Part shown: piece after piece, positions 24,063 to 33,103 of the stretch
How positions within the stretch are numbered: the stretch's first letter is position 1
How the letters are laid out: each line of letters opens with the position of its first letter
Source of the DNA: Actinospica durhamensis
GTDB taxonomy: Bacteria > Actinomycetota > Actinomycetes > Streptomycetales > Catenulisporaceae
Length of the DNA stretch: 57,000 nucleotides
Direction of reading: 5' to 3'
Assembly: GCF_018139695.1 (NCBI RefSeq)
Contig: NZ_JAGSOG010000022.1
Span: 1 to 57,000 of the forward strand
The notes under the pieces: generated by a model
What the model was told of the DNA's origin: nothing
The model's database searches: none
The model's input: only the letters and a program-made list of their open reading frames with translations
Translations under genes and position numbers: made by a program

Positions 24063-24983
24063 ATGGCAGTGCTCCATCCCCCGCCCGCGCGGGCGGGCCG
24101 CCCCCCGCGGCGCAGGCGGTGGCGGTTCAACAGCGCCTACCTGTTCATCGCACCGAGCCTCGTGCTCATCGCCGTGTTCATCGCCGAGCCGATCGTGCAG
24201 TCAGGCTGGATGAGCCTGCACGACTGGACCATCGGCTCATCCGACAACCCGTTCGTGGGCCTGGGCAACTACACCGCCCTGTGGCACGACTCGCGGTTCT
24301 GGAACGCGCTGCGGGTCACCGTGGTCTACACCGCCGCCGTGACGGTCGGCCAGGTCGTGCTCGGCCTGGCCATCGCCGCCCGGCTGCGGCGCACCACCTG
24401 GTACTCCTCGCTGCTGCGCACCGCCTACTTCTTCCCGTACATCGCCTCGCTGGTCGTGGTGGGGGTGATCTGGAAGTTCCTGCTCGACCCGCAGGTGGGC
24501 CTGATCAACGCGTGGCTGTCCGACCTCGGGGTCTCCTCGCCGCCGAACTGGCTGCAGTCCACCAGCCTGGCGCTGCCCACGGTCATCGCGGTCGGACTGT
24601 GGAAGAACGTCGGATTCACCATGATCGTGCTGCTGGCCGGGATGCAGCAGGTCCCGGCCGACCTCTACGAGGCGGCGACGCTGGACGGCGCGGGCCCGTG
24701 GCGCAGGTTCCTGCACGTGACGCTGCCCGCGCTGCGGCCCTCGCTGCTGTTCACCAGCCTGATCGCGACGGTCACCGGACTGCAGCTGTTCGACCTCGTG
24801 TTCGCGATGACCGGCGGCGGGCCCATCTTCTCGACCGAGTCGGTGGTGATGTACCTCTACCAGAAGGGCTTCGTGGAATTCGACATGGGATACGCCAGCG
24901 CCATCGCCTGGGTGCTGTTCGTCATCATCCTCGCGGTCTCGGCCGTGCAGCTGCGGGTGGCGAGGTACCGCGATGACGACTGA
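24063..24983 (+). CDS. ABC sugar importer, permease 1 (MalF-like)
   Basis: The 306-residue inner-membrane permease has six predicted segments, the first being AYLFIAPSLVLIAVFIAEPI. The cytoplasmic EAA loop is seen as YEAATLDGAGPWRRFLHVTLP, which docks the ATPase. A GGAGGA site lies ten bases before the ATG. It overlaps permease 2 by 11 bases, so the two subunits are co-translated. It works with the binding protein at 22683. Confidence 0.93.
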   Translation: MAVLHPPPARAGRPPRRRRWRFNSAYLFIAPSLVLIAVFIAEPIVQSGWMSLHDWTIGSSDNPFVGLGNYTALWHDSRFWNALRVTVVYTAAVTVGQVVLGLAIAARLRRTTWYSSLLRTAYFFPYIASLVVVGVIWKFLLDPQVGLINAWLSDLGVSSPPNWLQSTSLALPTVIAVGLWKNVGFTMIVLLAGMQQVPADLYEAATLDGAGPWRRFLHVTLPALRPSLLFTSLIATVTGLQLFDLVFAMTGGGPIFSTESVVMYLYQKGFVEFDMGYASAIAWVLFVIILAVSAVQLRVARYRDDD

Positions 24984-25881
24984 CACCTCGCAGCGCTCGA
25001 TCACGGCCTCCGTCTCCCGCGACGAGGACGGGTCGCCGCTCCCGCTGCCCCGCGTCCTGCGCCTGTTCGGCTCCCTCGGCGGCGCGGCGGCCTGGCTGGT
25101 CGTCATCGCCGGCGCGCTCGGGATCCTGCTGCCCTTCGCCTGGATGCTGGGCGTCGCGTTCCGCACCAACGCGGACCTGTACGCCGACCCCGCGCGGATC
25201 GTGCCGGACCAGTGGACCCTGCACGGCGTGCGTGCGGTGCTCGACCAGCTGCCGTTCACCCAGCTGATCGTCAACACCTTCGTCTTCGCCGGCGGCACCA
25301 CGCTGTTGCTGCTGCTGTTCGACTCGATGACGGCGTTCGCGCTGGCCCGGCTGCGCTTCCGCGGCCAGAACGTGATCTTCCTGCTGATCCTGGCCACGCT
25401 GATGGTGCCGTTCCAGATCACCCTGGTGCCGGTGTTCCTGACGCTGTTCCACCTGGGCTGGCTCAACAGCTACCAGGGCCTGATCCTGCCGCGCGCCACC
25501 AGCGCGCTGGGCATCTTCCTGCTGCGCCAGTCCTTCCGGCAGCTGCCGCGCGAACTCGACGAGGCCGCGCGGATCGACGGCGCCGGCTCGTTCACCGTGT
25601 ACTGGCGCATCATCCTGCCCAACTCCAAGCCGATCCTGGCGACGCTGTTCATCATCCAGTTCGCGGCGCTGTGGAACGACTTCCTGTGGCCGCTGGTCAT
25701 CAGCAGCCTGACCAGGATGCAGACCCTGCCCGCGGCGCTGACCCTCTTCTCCAGCCAGTCCGGCGTCGACCACGCCGCGCTGATGGCGGGCGCGGCGATC
25801 TCGCTGACCCCGCTCGCCCTCGCCTTCCTGCTCCTGCAGCGCTTCTTCGTCCAGGGCGTGGCCACCACCGGCCTGAAGTAG
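24973..25881 (+). CDS. ABC sugar importer, permease 2 (MalG-like)
   Basis: The 302-residue permease has six predicted membrane segments and the EAA motif DEAARIDGAGSFTVYWRIILP. Typical MalG-like features include WNDFLWPLV and a C-terminal FVQGVATTGLK. It pairs with the upstream permease, whose last codons it overlaps. The glycosidase gene follows 51 bases later, probably on the same mRNA. Confidence 0.93.
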   Translation: MTTDTSQRSITASVSRDEDGSPLPLPRVLRLFGSLGGAAAWLVVIAGALGILLPFAWMLGVAFRTNADLYADPARIVPDQWTLHGVRAVLDQLPFTQLIVNTFVFAGGTTLLLLLFDSMTAFALARLRFRGQNVIFLLILATLMVPFQITLVPVFLTLFHLGWLNSYQGLILPRATSALGIFLLRQSFRQLPRELDEAARIDGAGSFTVYWRIILPNSKPILATLFIIQFAALWNDFLWPLVISSLTRMQTLPAALTLFSSQSGVDHAALMAGAAISLTPLALAFLLLQRFFVQGVATTGLK

Positions 25882-25932
25882 CCGGCCGGCCACCGCCCCA
25901 CCCGCTCACCTCCCTCCAGAAACGGAGCACGC

Positions 25933-27447
25933 GTGTTCACCAGCACGGCGACGATCGACCCCGCGTTCGTCATAGCACCCGTCCCGGCTCGACTGTTCGG
26001 GTCCTTCGTCGAGCACATGGGCCGCTGCGTCTACGGCGGCGTCTACGAGCCGGGTCATCCGGCCGCCGACGCCGACGGCCTGCGCACCGACGTCCTCGAG
26101 CTGACCCGGGAGCTCGGCGTCAGCGTCGTGCGCTACCCGGGCGGCAACTTCGTCTCCGGATACCGCTGGGAGGACGGCGTCGGACCCAGGGAGCAGCGGC
26201 CGGTGACGCTGGACACGGCCTGGCGCTCGCTGGAGCGCAACACCTTCGGCCTCAACGAGTTCATGGCCTGGTCCAAGCTGGCCGGAGTCGAGCCGATGAT
26301 GGCGGTCAACCTCGGCACCCGCGGCGTCGAGGACGCCTGCAACCTGCTCGAGTACACCAACTTCGCCGGCGGCACCCGCTACTCCGACCTGCGGATCGGC
26401 CACGGCGTGCGCGACCCGCACGCGATCCGGCTGTGGTGCCTGGGCAACGAGATGGACGGCCCCTGGCAGATCGGGCAGAAGACCGCGACCCAGTACGGGC
26501 AGCTGGCCGCCGAGACGGCGAAGGCGATGCGCCGGATCGACCCGGACATCGAGCTCGTGGCCTGCGGCAGCTCCAACGAGCGGATGCCCACCTTCGGCAG
26601 CTGGGAGGCCGAGGTGCTCGACCAGGCCTACGAGTTCGTGGACTACATCTCGCTGCACGCCTACTTCGAGCAGACCCCGGCCAACCGGGCGCAGTTCCTG
26701 GCCTCGGCCCACACCATGGACGCGTTCATCGACGGCGTCGTGGCCACCTGCGACCACATCGGGGCGAAGAAGCGCTCCCGGCGCAAGCTCAAGCTCTCCT
26801 TCGACGAGTGGAACCTGTGGTACGAGAGCCGGTTCGTCGGCCAGGACAACCTGGACTGGACCGAGGCGCCGCGGCTGATCGAGGACGAGTACACCACCGA
26901 GGACGCGGTGGTGGTGGGCAGCCTGCTGATGAGCCTGCTGCGGCACGCCGACCGGATCGGGGTGGCCTGCCTGGCCCAGCTGGTCAACGTGATCGCGCCG
27001 ATCCGGACCGAGCCGGACGGCAAGGCGTGGCGCCAGAGCATCTTCCACCCCTTCGCGCTCACCGCCCGGCACGCCCGCGGCGAGGTGCTGCGAGTGGAGC
27101 CCACCTCGCCCGGCGTCCCCGGAGCCGACGGTCCCGGCGCCCCCTCGGTCGACGTCACGGCCACCCGCGACCCGGAGACCGGCGCGCTCACGGTCTTCGC
27201 GGTCAACCGCAACGAGCAGGACTCCGGCCGGCTCGACCTGCGCCTGGTCACCGACGCGCGGCTGCAGGTCGTCGAGCACCAGGTGATGGGCGGCGGCGAG
27301 CTGATGCTGACGAACTCCCAGGACGCCCCGGACCGCGTCACCCCGCGCGCCAGCACCCAGCACGAGCTCGACGGAGAGAACCTCTCGCTCGTGCTGCCCC
27401 CGGTCTCGTGGAGCATCCTGCGGCTCGAGCCGGTGTCCGCGCGCTAG
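25933..27447 (+). CDS. abfA: GH51 alpha-L-arabinofuranosidase, cytoplasmic
   Basis: The 504-residue protein has no signal peptide. It begins like GH51 enzymes (PVPARLFGSFVEHMGRCVYGGVYEPGHP). The acid/base Glu is in WCLGNEMDGPW and the nucleophile Glu in LSFDEWNLWY. A C-terminal beta-sandwich ends the protein (VVEHQVMGGGELMLTN). It removes terminal alpha-L-arabinofuranosyl residues from imported oligosaccharides. The GTG start follows ACGGAG at the right spacing. Position after the permeases fits intracellular completion of arabinan breakdown. Confidence 0.95.
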   Translation: MFTSTATIDPAFVIAPVPARLFGSFVEHMGRCVYGGVYEPGHPAADADGLRTDVLELTRELGVSVVRYPGGNFVSGYRWEDGVGPREQRPVTLDTAWRSLERNTFGLNEFMAWSKLAGVEPMMAVNLGTRGVEDACNLLEYTNFAGGTRYSDLRIGHGVRDPHAIRLWCLGNEMDGPWQIGQKTATQYGQLAAETAKAMRRIDPDIELVACGSSNERMPTFGSWEAEVLDQAYEFVDYISLHAYFEQTPANRAQFLASAHTMDAFIDGVVATCDHIGAKKRSRRKLKLSFDEWNLWYESRFVGQDNLDWTEAPRLIEDEYTTEDAVVVGSLLMSLLRHADRIGVACLAQLVNVIAPIRTEPDGKAWRQSIFHPFALTARHARGEVLRVEPTSPGVPGADGPGAPSVDVTATRDPETGALTVFAVNRNEQDSGRLDLRLVTDARLQVVEHQVMGGGELMLTNSQDAPDRVTPRASTQHELDGENLSLVLPPVSWSILRLEPVSAR

Positions 27448-27534
27448 AACTCCGCTGCGTCGCGTCGCTGCCACGGGGCGGCGCAGCGGTGCTCCATCCC
27501 TGCACCTCGTCGTACAGCCGAGATTGGAGTCACC

Positions 27535-30327
27535 ATGAAGCTACGCACCCTGGCCACGCGATCGTGGTCCCTGGTGTGCGTCGTCCTGCTCGCCGCCACG
27601 ATGCTCACCCAGGCCGCCGCGCAGTCCGCGCAGGCGGCCGGCTCGACCCTGCCCTGCGACGACTTCGCCGCCGGCGGCCAGACCTGTGTGGCCGCCTACA
27701 GCACCGTCCGGGCGCTGTCGGCGGGCTACAGCGGGCCGCTGTACCAGGTGAGCCGACAGTCCGACGGGACCACCTCGGACATCGGGCTGCTCAGCACCGG
27801 CGGCTACGTGAACGCGGCCACCCAGGACTCGTTCTGCGCGAACACCGTCTGCACCATCACCCGGATCTACGACCAGTCCGGCAACCACAGTGACCTGACC
27901 CTCGGCCCGGCCGGCAGTTCCGGCTCGGCCAACATCGGGGCGCGGGCGGACGCGTTGCCGGTGACGGTCAACGGGCACGAGGCCTACGGCGTGCGGGTCA
28001 CCGCGAAGGTCGGCTACCGCTACGTGCCCTCCGTCGCGAACACCCCGGCGCCCGGGATGGCCGTGAACGGAGCGCCGGAGTCGATCTACGAGGTGGCCAG
28101 CGGCACCGACGCCACCGACCACTGCTGCTTCGACTTCGGCAACATGGAGACCAGCGCCACCGACACCGGCAACGGGCACATGGACGCGCTGATCATCTCC
28201 ACCTGGTGCGGGGTCTCCCCGTGCACCGGCAAGGGGCCGTGGATCCAGGCCGACCTGGAGAACGGCGTGTACATGGGCAACGGCTCGAGCGCCAACGCCG
28301 CCAACGTGAGTGAGAACGCGAAGTTCATCACGGCGGTGCTGCGCAACGACGGCCAGAGCCAGTTCGCGCTCGACGGCGGCGACGCCACCGGGTCCGCGCT
28401 GACCTCGCTCTACTCCGGCGCGCTGCCCGGCGGCGGGTACGCGCCGATGCACCAGGAGGGCGGCATCGGGCTCGGCGTGGGCGGGGACCAGAGCGACATG
28501 GCCCCCGGCGCGTTCTTCGAGGGCGCCATCGTCTCCGGCTACGCCTCGAACTCCACCGTCGCGAGCGTCCAGACCAACATCGCCTCCGCCGCGTACTCCG
28601 GCACCAGCGGCGGCGGTCCGGGCGTGCCGGTCACCGGTCCGGGCGGCACCTGCCTGGACGTGAGCGGCAACGACACCGGCGGCGACGGGACCGCGGTCGA
28701 CATCGCGACCTGCCAGCACGACGCCGTCGACCAGAGCTGGCAGTACCTGCGTACCGCGCCGGACCAGGGCCTGCCCTCGGGCGCCGCGATCCCCTCGTGG
28801 CAGAACGCCGAAGAGCTCGTGACCATGGGGCGCTGTCTCGACATCGACGGCAACCTCACCACGGCGGGCACCAAGGTCGAGCTCTGGGACTGCAACGGCG
28901 TCGGCGGCCAGCAATGGGTGCCGCAGTCCAACGGGACCCTGCTCAATCCACAGTCAGGGCTCTGCCTCACCAGCCCGGGCGGGAGCACCGCCGGCGGCAC
29001 CGTGCTCGACATCGAGACCTGTACCGGTTCGGCGGGCCAGCAGTTCGTCATCGCCTCGGGCTGGCTGATCCAGGGGCAGACGATCTCCGCGCCCGCGGGC
29101 AAGTGCGTCGGCACCACCGCCGGTGCGGCGGGCGTCGCGGGCACGGCCGTGGACCTGGCCACCTGCGCGCGCGAGGACGCCGACCAGTACTGGTGGCAGA
29201 ACGGCGACGAGTCGATCGGCACGCTGAACCTGTGCCTGGACATCGACGGCAACGTCACCACGCCGGGCACCAAGGTCGAACTGTGGACCTGCAACGGCGT
29301 CGGCGGCCAGAAGTGGGTGCAGCAGACCGACGGCACCCTGCTCAACCCGCAGTCGGGGCTCTGCCTCACCGACCCGGGCGGCGCCGTGGCGGCCGGCACC
29401 GTCCTGGACATCGAGACCTGCGAAGGAGCCGCGGACCAGCAGTTCTTCGTCAACAGCGGGCACCCGATCAGCGCGCCCGGCGGCAAGTGCGTGGACGTGC
29501 CCGGCAACGACCTGTACGGCGCCATCGGTCCGCAGCTGCAGATCTGGGACTGCCAGGCCGCCGCGGTGGACCAGCACTGGACGTACAACACCTCGAGCCA
29601 GTCGCTGCAGTCGCTGGGCAAGTGCCTGGACATCGACGGCGACAGCACCACGTCCGGCGCGCACGTGGAACTGTGGGCGTGCAACGGGATCGGCGGCCAG
29701 CGGTGGGTGCAGCAGCCCGACGGCTCGCTGCTCAACCCGCAGTCAGGCCTCTGCCTCACCGACCCGAGTGACAACACCGCCGACGGCACACAGCTGGACA
29801 TCGAGGCGTGCACCGGCGGCGCGTCGCAGCAGTTCGGCTACCTGAGCGCGGTCGCGCTGGCCCCGGGCGCCGAGGTGTCCTTCCGGGCCACCACGGCGTG
29901 CTGCACCGCCGACTTCATCCGGCACCAGAACGGCCGGGCGATCCTGTCCGCCATCACCACCACCAGCGCCACGCTCGACAAGCAGGACGCGACCTGGATC
30001 GTCACGCCCGGGCTGGCCAACAGCGCGTGCGTCTCGTTCGAGTCGAAGGACTACCCGAACGGCTATCTCCGGCAGACCAGCGGAGCCGTCTACCAGCAGC
30101 AGGACGACGGCACCACACAGTTCGCCTCGGACGCCACGTTCTGTCCCACGCCGGGCAAGAACGGCCAGGGCGAGTCCCTGTCCTGGAATGCGACCCCGGC
30201 CGACTACCTGCGCCACTACAGCGGCCAGCTGTACGTGGCCAGTGACGGCGGCTCGGACGCCTGGGACAGCTCCACGTCCTGGACCGACGACGTCAGCTTC
30301 CTGGTACAGCCGGCCTGGGCGCCGTAA
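27535..30327 (+). CDS. Secreted GH54 arabinofuranosidase with ricin-type repeats and CBM42
   Basis: The 930-residue protein has a signal peptide (to about AQAAG, residue 36). A GH54 catalytic domain spans about 36-355 (LPCDDFAAGGQTCVAAYSTVRAL, RIYDQSGNHSDL, CCFDFGNMET, GFFEGAIVSGYAS-like end). About three ricin-B/CBM13-like units follow at about 365-770, each with CLDIDGN, VELWxCNGxGGQ and LLNPQSGLCLT. A final AbfB/CBM42 domain lies at about 775-928 (DFIRHQNGRAILS, YLRHYSGQLYVAS), which binds arabinofuranosyl side chains. It debranches arabinan or arabinoxylan outside the cell. GGAGTCACC precedes the ATG. A strong terminator follows. Confidence 0.93.
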   Translation: MKLRTLATRSWSLVCVVLLAATMLTQAAAQSAQAAGSTLPCDDFAAGGQTCVAAYSTVRALSAGYSGPLYQVSRQSDGTTSDIGLLSTGGYVNAATQDSFCANTVCTITRIYDQSGNHSDLTLGPAGSSGSANIGARADALPVTVNGHEAYGVRVTAKVGYRYVPSVANTPAPGMAVNGAPESIYEVASGTDATDHCCFDFGNMETSATDTGNGHMDALIISTWCGVSPCTGKGPWIQADLENGVYMGNGSSANAANVSENAKFITAVLRNDGQSQFALDGGDATGSALTSLYSGALPGGGYAPMHQEGGIGLGVGGDQSDMAPGAFFEGAIVSGYASNSTVASVQTNIASAAYSGTSGGGPGVPVTGPGGTCLDVSGNDTGGDGTAVDIATCQHDAVDQSWQYLRTAPDQGLPSGAAIPSWQNAEELVTMGRCLDIDGNLTTAGTKVELWDCNGVGGQQWVPQSNGTLLNPQSGLCLTSPGGSTAGGTVLDIETCTGSAGQQFVIASGWLIQGQTISAPAGKCVGTTAGAAGVAGTAVDLATCAREDADQYWWQNGDESIGTLNLCLDIDGNVTTPGTKVELWTCNGVGGQKWVQQTDGTLLNPQSGLCLTDPGGAVAAGTVLDIETCEGAADQQFFVNSGHPISAPGGKCVDVPGNDLYGAIGPQLQIWDCQAAAVDQHWTYNTSSQSLQSLGKCLDIDGDSTTSGAHVELWACNGIGGQRWVQQPDGSLLNPQSGLCLTDPSDNTADGTQLDIEACTGGASQQFGYLSAVALAPGAEVSFRATTACCTADFIRHQNGRAILSAITTTSATLDKQDATWIVTPGLANSACVSFESKDYPNGYLRQTSGAVYQQQDDGTTQFASDATFCPTPGKNGQGESLSWNATPADYLRHYSGQLYVASDGGSDAWDSSTSWTDDVSFLVQPAWAP
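28834..29835 (+). repeat. Three internal coding repeats of about 390-400 bases
   Basis: Units begin with the Cys codon of CLDIDG at 28834, 29233 and 29623 (periods 399 and 390 bases). The first roughly 210 bases of each are the most alike. They encode the ricin-type lectin units of the GH54 enzyme and suggest recent internal duplication or gene conversion. Confidence 0.85.
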
Positions 30328-30351
30328 CCGGGCGGTCGGATCGTCGCACCA

Positions 30352-30405
30352 TCACACGCCTGCCCTGCCGTGCCCCGTGCGCGGTGGGGCAGGCGTGTGA
30401 ATTTT
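30352..30405 (+). terminator. Intrinsic terminator after the arabinan operon
   Basis: TCACACGCCTGCCC (30352-30365) pairs perfectly with GGGCAGGCGTGTGA (30387-30400), followed by ATTTT. It is a classic rho-independent terminator 24 bases after the GH54 stop. Confidence 0.9.
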
Positions 30406-30523
30406 GCGGCCAGCCTTGCGCCGGGAAATGGCCGGCGTGCAGGCCTTAAGATTGTGTCCGGCGGCGTGACGACGCGTCCCGCGTGGCGCTGCCTGGGGGC
30501 AGGCGAGAGGAGCTGTTCCGGGG

Positions 30524-31315
30524 ATGAGGTCAGCCGCCGAAGGGTCCGTCGAAGCCGTCGATGCCGTGCGCACGGAGCCGTCGGCCGCGCAGCAGTCCCA
30601 GCAGTCCCCGCAGTCCTCGCTGTTCGCCCCGGTGCGCACCGGCAACGCCTTCGAGGAGACGGTCGAGCGGATTCTGCGGGCGGTGAAGCTCGGAGCGGTG
30701 GGCTGCGGGGAGCGGCTGCCCCCGGAGCGGGAGCTCGCCGGGATGCTCGGCGTGAGCCGCGACACGCTGCGCGAGGCCATCCGTGCGCTGGCCGCCGAGG
30801 GCGTGGTGGAGAGCCGCCGCGGCCGATCCGGCGGCGCCTACGTGCTGCGGGTGCCCGCGAGCGCCGCGCCCGGCGGCTTCCGGGACCTGGTCGAGGGACT
30901 GCCCGGCGGCTTGCAGGACGTGCTGGTGTTCCGCCGCACGGTCGAGACCGGCGCGGCCGAGGCGGCGGCCGGCCGGGCGCTGGACGCCGCGGAACGCAGG
31001 CTGCTGACGCAGCGCAGGGAGGCGGCCGAACAGGCCGACGCGGCCGGCTACCGGATCGCCGACACCCGCTTCCACCTGGCCCTGGCCGAGGCCTCCGGCT
31101 CGCCGCTGCTCGCCACGGCGGTCGCCGACGCGCGGCTGCGTATCAACACCCTGCTCGACGCCATCCCGATGCTCGAGGTGAACCTCGCGCACTCCGCCGA
31201 GCAGCACCGGCGCATCTGCGAGGCCGTGCTCGGCGGCGATCCCGAGGCGGCCCGCCGGACGATGGCCGAGCACCTGGACGGGACCGCGTCCCTGCTCGAG
31301 GGCTTCCTGCGCTGA
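30524..31315 (+). CDS. FCD-type GntR regulator of the amine operon
   Basis: The 263-residue protein has an N-terminal winged helix (RILRAVKLGAVGCGERLPPERELAGMLGVSRDTLREAIRALAAEGVVESRRGRSGGAYVL, read in parts). A C-terminal FCD ligand domain contains the usual metal-binding type residues (DTRFHLALAEASG, then HSAEQHRRICEAVL). Members of this FadR subgroup sense small acids and often repress adjacent catabolic genes. It lies 216 bases upstream of the permease operon on the same strand, and a 22-base palindrome sits between them. The ATG follows GAGAGGAGC upstream. Confidence 0.9.
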   Translation: MRSAAEGSVEAVDAVRTEPSAAQQSQQSPQSSLFAPVRTGNAFEETVERILRAVKLGAVGCGERLPPERELAGMLGVSRDTLREAIRALAAEGVVESRRGRSGGAYVLRVPASAAPGGFRDLVEGLPGGLQDVLVFRRTVETGAAEAAAGRALDAAERRLLTQRREAAEQADAAGYRIADTRFHLALAEASGSPLLATAVADARLRINTLLDAIPMLEVNLAHSAEQHRRICEAVLGGDPEAARRTMAEHLDGTASLLEGFLR

Positions 31316-31401
31316 GCCTCGCGGCTGCGCTTATGCCGCACGGACGAGCGGCCGGCTCGGGCCTGACCCACCGTCACCGAAGCCGATTTTCGGACTGCCT
31401 C

Positions 31402-31460
31402 TTGACACCAGGCGTGTGACCCCCAGACTGGTATCCAAAATGGACGACTGATCGTCCATT
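31402..31460 (+). promoter_or_regulatory. Promoter and palindromic operator of the amine operon
   Basis: TTGACA at 31402-31407 is a consensus -35 box; the -10 box is unclear. Just downstream AATGGACGA (31439-31447) and TCGTCCATT (31452-31460) form a perfect 9-bp inverted repeat around CTGA. TGGTATCCA at 31429-31437 resembles the FadR-family consensus. Both are candidate sites for the upstream FCD-GntR protein. Confidence 0.7.
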
Positions 31461-31531
31461 GATGTCGCTCGGCACACCCCTGCCCCACCGTCGCAAGGCC
31501 CTCATCCGCAGCCGGCCCCTGGAGGCGTGCT

Positions 31532-33100
31532 TTGACCACCGACAATCCCCCCGGCGCCGCGTCGCCGCTCCCGTCCGACGCGGTCGCACTCGACGCGCCG
31601 CAGACCGACGAACAACGGCTGCACCAACTCGGCTACGCGCAGGAGCTGTCCCGGACCATGTCCGGGTTCTCCAACTTCGCGGTCTCCTTCACCATCATCT
31701 CCATCCTCAGCGGCTGTCTGACCCTGTACGGGTACGGCATGAACACCGGCGGCCCCGCGCTGATCACCTGGGGCTGGCCGCTGGTCGGACTGATGACGCT
31801 GCTCGTCGGGCTGGCCATGGCGGAGGTCTGCTCGAGCTATCCGACCGCCGGCGGCCTGTACTACTGGTCGGCCCGGCTAGCCGGGACCAACTCGGCCGCC
31901 TGGTCCTGGTTCACCGGCTGGTTCAACTTCCTCGGCCAGGTCGCGGTGACCGCGGGCATCGACTTCGGCGCCGCGTTCTTCATCAACGCCCTGCTCGACC
32001 TGCAGTGGAACTTCGCCGCAAGCGCTCCGCACACCGTCGAGATCTTCGGCGCCGTGCTGCTCGTACACGGCCTGCTCAACACCTTCAACGTCCGCCTGGT
32101 CGGGCTGCTGAGCCAGGTCAGCGTCTGGTGGCACATCCTCGGCGTGCTGGTGATCGTGGGCGCTTTGGCCTTCGGGCCGTCCAAACACCAGTCCGCCTCC
32201 TTCGTCTTCGGGCACTTCGTGAACAACACCGGCTGGTCCTCCGGCTTCTACGTCGCGCTGCTCGGCCTGCTGCTGGCCCAGTACACCTTCACCGGCTACG
32301 ACGCGTCCGCGCACATGACCGAGGAGACCAAGGACGCCGCGGTCAGCGGCCCGCGCGGCATCGTGATGTCGATCGTGGTCTCGCTGGTGGCCGGCTGGGT
32401 GCTGCTGATCGGCATCACCTTCGCCATCCAGAACTACGCCGGCGAGGCCACCTCGGCCACCGGGGTGCCGCCCGCGCAGATCTTCATCGACGCGCTCGGA
32501 CTCACCGGCGGCAAGCTGCTCCTGCTCGTCGTGATCGGCGCCCAGCTGTTCTGCGGCATGTCCTCGGTCACCGCCAACTCGCGGATGATCTACGCCTTCT
32601 CCCGGGACGGGGCGCTGCCCGGCTCGCGGATCTGGCACCGGATCAACAAGCGCACCCGCACCCCGACCAACGCGGTCTGGCTCGCCGTCGTGGGCGCCTT
32701 CCTGCTGGGCCTGCCCGACCTGTGGAACGGCACCGCGTACGCCGCGGTGACCTCGATCGCGGTGATCGGGCTCTACATCGCCTACGTCATCCCGACCTTC
32801 CTGCGGCTGCGCCTCGGCGACCGGTTCGAGCGCGGCCCCTGGCACCTGGGCCGCTGGTCCAGGCCCATCGGCGTGGTCGCGGTGGCCTGGGTGGTGGTCA
32901 TCACGGTGCTGTTCATGCTGCCCACGACCTCGCCGATCACCCGCGGCAACTTCAACTACACCGTCGTGGCGGTCGCCGTCGTGCTCGGCTTCGCCGGGAT
33001 CTGGTGGCTGGCCTCGGCCCGCAAGTGGTTCACCGGACCGAAGGTCCAGGGCACCGCGGCCGAGCTCGCGGCCATCGAGGCGGAGCTGGGGTCGGTCTGA
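31532..33100 (+). CDS. APC-family amino acid/polyamine permease
   Basis: The 522-residue protein has about 12 hydrophobic segments. Signatures of amino acid/GABA or polyamine permeases are visible: SGFSNFAVSFTIISILSG at the start of TM1, EVCSSYPTAGGLYYW, and TGYDASAHMTEETKDA, the typical loop of GabP/BAT1-like members. TTG 31532 is used as start because GGAGG lies seven bases upstream. It is the first gene of the operon, so the imported compound is probably the substrate of the glutamylating ligase that follows four bases later. Confidence 0.92.
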   Translation: MTTDNPPGAASPLPSDAVALDAPQTDEQRLHQLGYAQELSRTMSGFSNFAVSFTIISILSGCLTLYGYGMNTGGPALITWGWPLVGLMTLLVGLAMAEVCSSYPTAGGLYYWSARLAGTNSAAWSWFTGWFNFLGQVAVTAGIDFGAAFFINALLDLQWNFAASAPHTVEIFGAVLLVHGLLNTFNVRLVGLLSQVSVWWHILGVLVIVGALAFGPSKHQSASFVFGHFVNNTGWSSGFYVALLGLLLAQYTFTGYDASAHMTEETKDAAVSGPRGIVMSIVVSLVAGWVLLIGITFAIQNYAGEATSATGVPPAQIFIDALGLTGGKLLLLVVIGAQLFCGMSSVTANSRMIYAFSRDGALPGSRIWHRINKRTRTPTNAVWLAVVGAFLLGLPDLWNGTAYAAVTSIAVIGLYIAYVIPTFLRLRLGDRFERGPWHLGRWSRPIGVVAVAWVVVITVLFMLPTTSPITRGNFNYTVVAVAVVLGFAGIWWLASARKWFTGPKVQGTAAELAAIEAELGSV

Positions 33101-33103
33101 TCC

